Positions 60,502-60,693 of a stretch of DNA of 60,693 bases are shown in pieces. This stretch comes from Pseudocoprococcus catus (GTDB taxonomy: Bacteria; Bacillota; Clostridia; Lachnospirales; Lachnospiraceae). Numbering within the stretch: the first letter of the stretch is position 1; each line of letters begins with the position of its first letter. A program made the translations under genes and the position numbers. Location of the stretch: contig NZ_JAAXCM010000033.1 of NCBI RefSeq assembly GCF_019734885.1, positions 1 through 60,693 of the forward strand, in the 5' to 3' direction. The notes beneath the pieces are model-generated. The model made no database searches and had not been told where the DNA came from. It saw only the letters and a program-made list of their open reading frames with translations.

Positions 60502-60635
60502 TGGTTTATCGACAAAATATGACATAATTTGTAATTGTATTCATAAAATATATACTTTCTGCTGTATACCATTTCAGTTTTTCGCATTTTAAGCAAAGAA
60601 AAACCCCTGTAAATACGCAATGTCATTAACTTTAG

Positions 60636-60683
60636 CAAAAAGCAGAAATCGTAATTATTATAAATTATGATTCCTGCTTTTTT
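60636..60683. terminator. Bidirectional terminator at the right edge
   Basis: AAAAAGCAG...CTGCTTTTTT arms with further pairing (AATCGTAATT / TAAATTATGATT) form a long stem with A- and T-rich flanks. It probably ends a gene beyond the window and insulates the CAP gene. Confidence 0.65.
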
Positions 60684-60693
60684 ACTTTTGATA

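Noticed and set aside
60342-60638. Minus-strand 98-residue frame upstream of the CAP gene
   Set aside because: It covers the CAP promoter and signal-peptide region in another frame and has no plausible start signal.

Overview
The window reads as a chromosomal segment of a low-to-middle GC anaerobic Firmicute, most likely a Lachnospiraceae-type gut Clostridium. This rests on conserved gene order (rplU-prp-rpmA-obg-yhbY-nadD-yqeK-rsfS next to the TIGR03960/TIGR03936/RNase G trio), a bL27 with a cleavable N-terminus plus its Prp protease, strong GGAGG ribosome-binding sites, and many anaerobic or corrinoid functions. Almost every gene is on the minus strand; the clear exceptions are a small Cys-rich protein at 2238 and moaA-mogA at 51663-53123. 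Everything here is read from sequence; no database search was run.

Region 1 (1-10280) is accessory and partly decayed. The left edge carries a fragment of a DFDGD-motif RNA polymerase-like protein fused to an internal piece of an IS605-type TnpB. Next come two AT-rich unknown genes. A tightly packed ten-gene minus-strand operon (8418 down to 2453) follows. It holds a macro/PARG-like ADP-ribose hydrolase, a free-standing GyrA coiled-coil-like protein, a Ser/Thr-phosphatase-type metallophosphoesterase, a PHP phosphoesterase and six unknown proteins; one member is frameshifted at a poly-A tract. The region ends in a frameshifted, N-truncated gene and the tail of an XRE regulator, which abut the terminator of the rsfS operon.

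Region 2 (10284-26105) is the core translation and ribosome-assembly block. It has a clear promoter before rplU and another before the TIGR03960 gene. Between rng and rplU sits a 7.4 kb cassette: a beta-propeller/solute-binding lipoprotein, two MalF/MalG-type permeases, an RND/HlyD-type adaptor and a MacB-like membrane protein. It contains no ATPase gene.

Region 3 (26144-32259) is a cobalamin-riboswitch-controlled metal or corrinoid uptake locus. It encodes an exported CbiK-type chelatase lipoprotein, two small surface proteins, and a FecB/FecCD/FecE-type ABC importer whose ATPase has an extra C-terminal domain.

Region 4 (32370-42264) is a nine-gene surface-polysaccharide operon. It encodes four glycosyltransferase-like proteins, a Wzy-like polymerase, a Wzx flippase, and a decoration module of AMP-ligase, acyl carrier protein and acyltransferase. 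A strong promoter is followed by a terminator-like hairpin in the leader.

Region 5 (42317-60693) is mixed housekeeping: a HAD phosphatase, PepD, the PFL/ACT pair, a YycJ-like hydrolase, CoaE, PolA, a zinc-finger anti-sigma-like protein, MoaA and MogA, an acyltransferase, tRNA-Leu and tRNA-Glu, an XdhC-like protein, an alpha/beta hydrolase and two large exported cell-surface proteins. The most notable candidates for undescribed biology are the ten-gene ADP-ribose/phosphoesterase/mini-GyrA operon, the ATPase-less hybrid transporter cassette and the extracytoplasmic CbiK uptake system.
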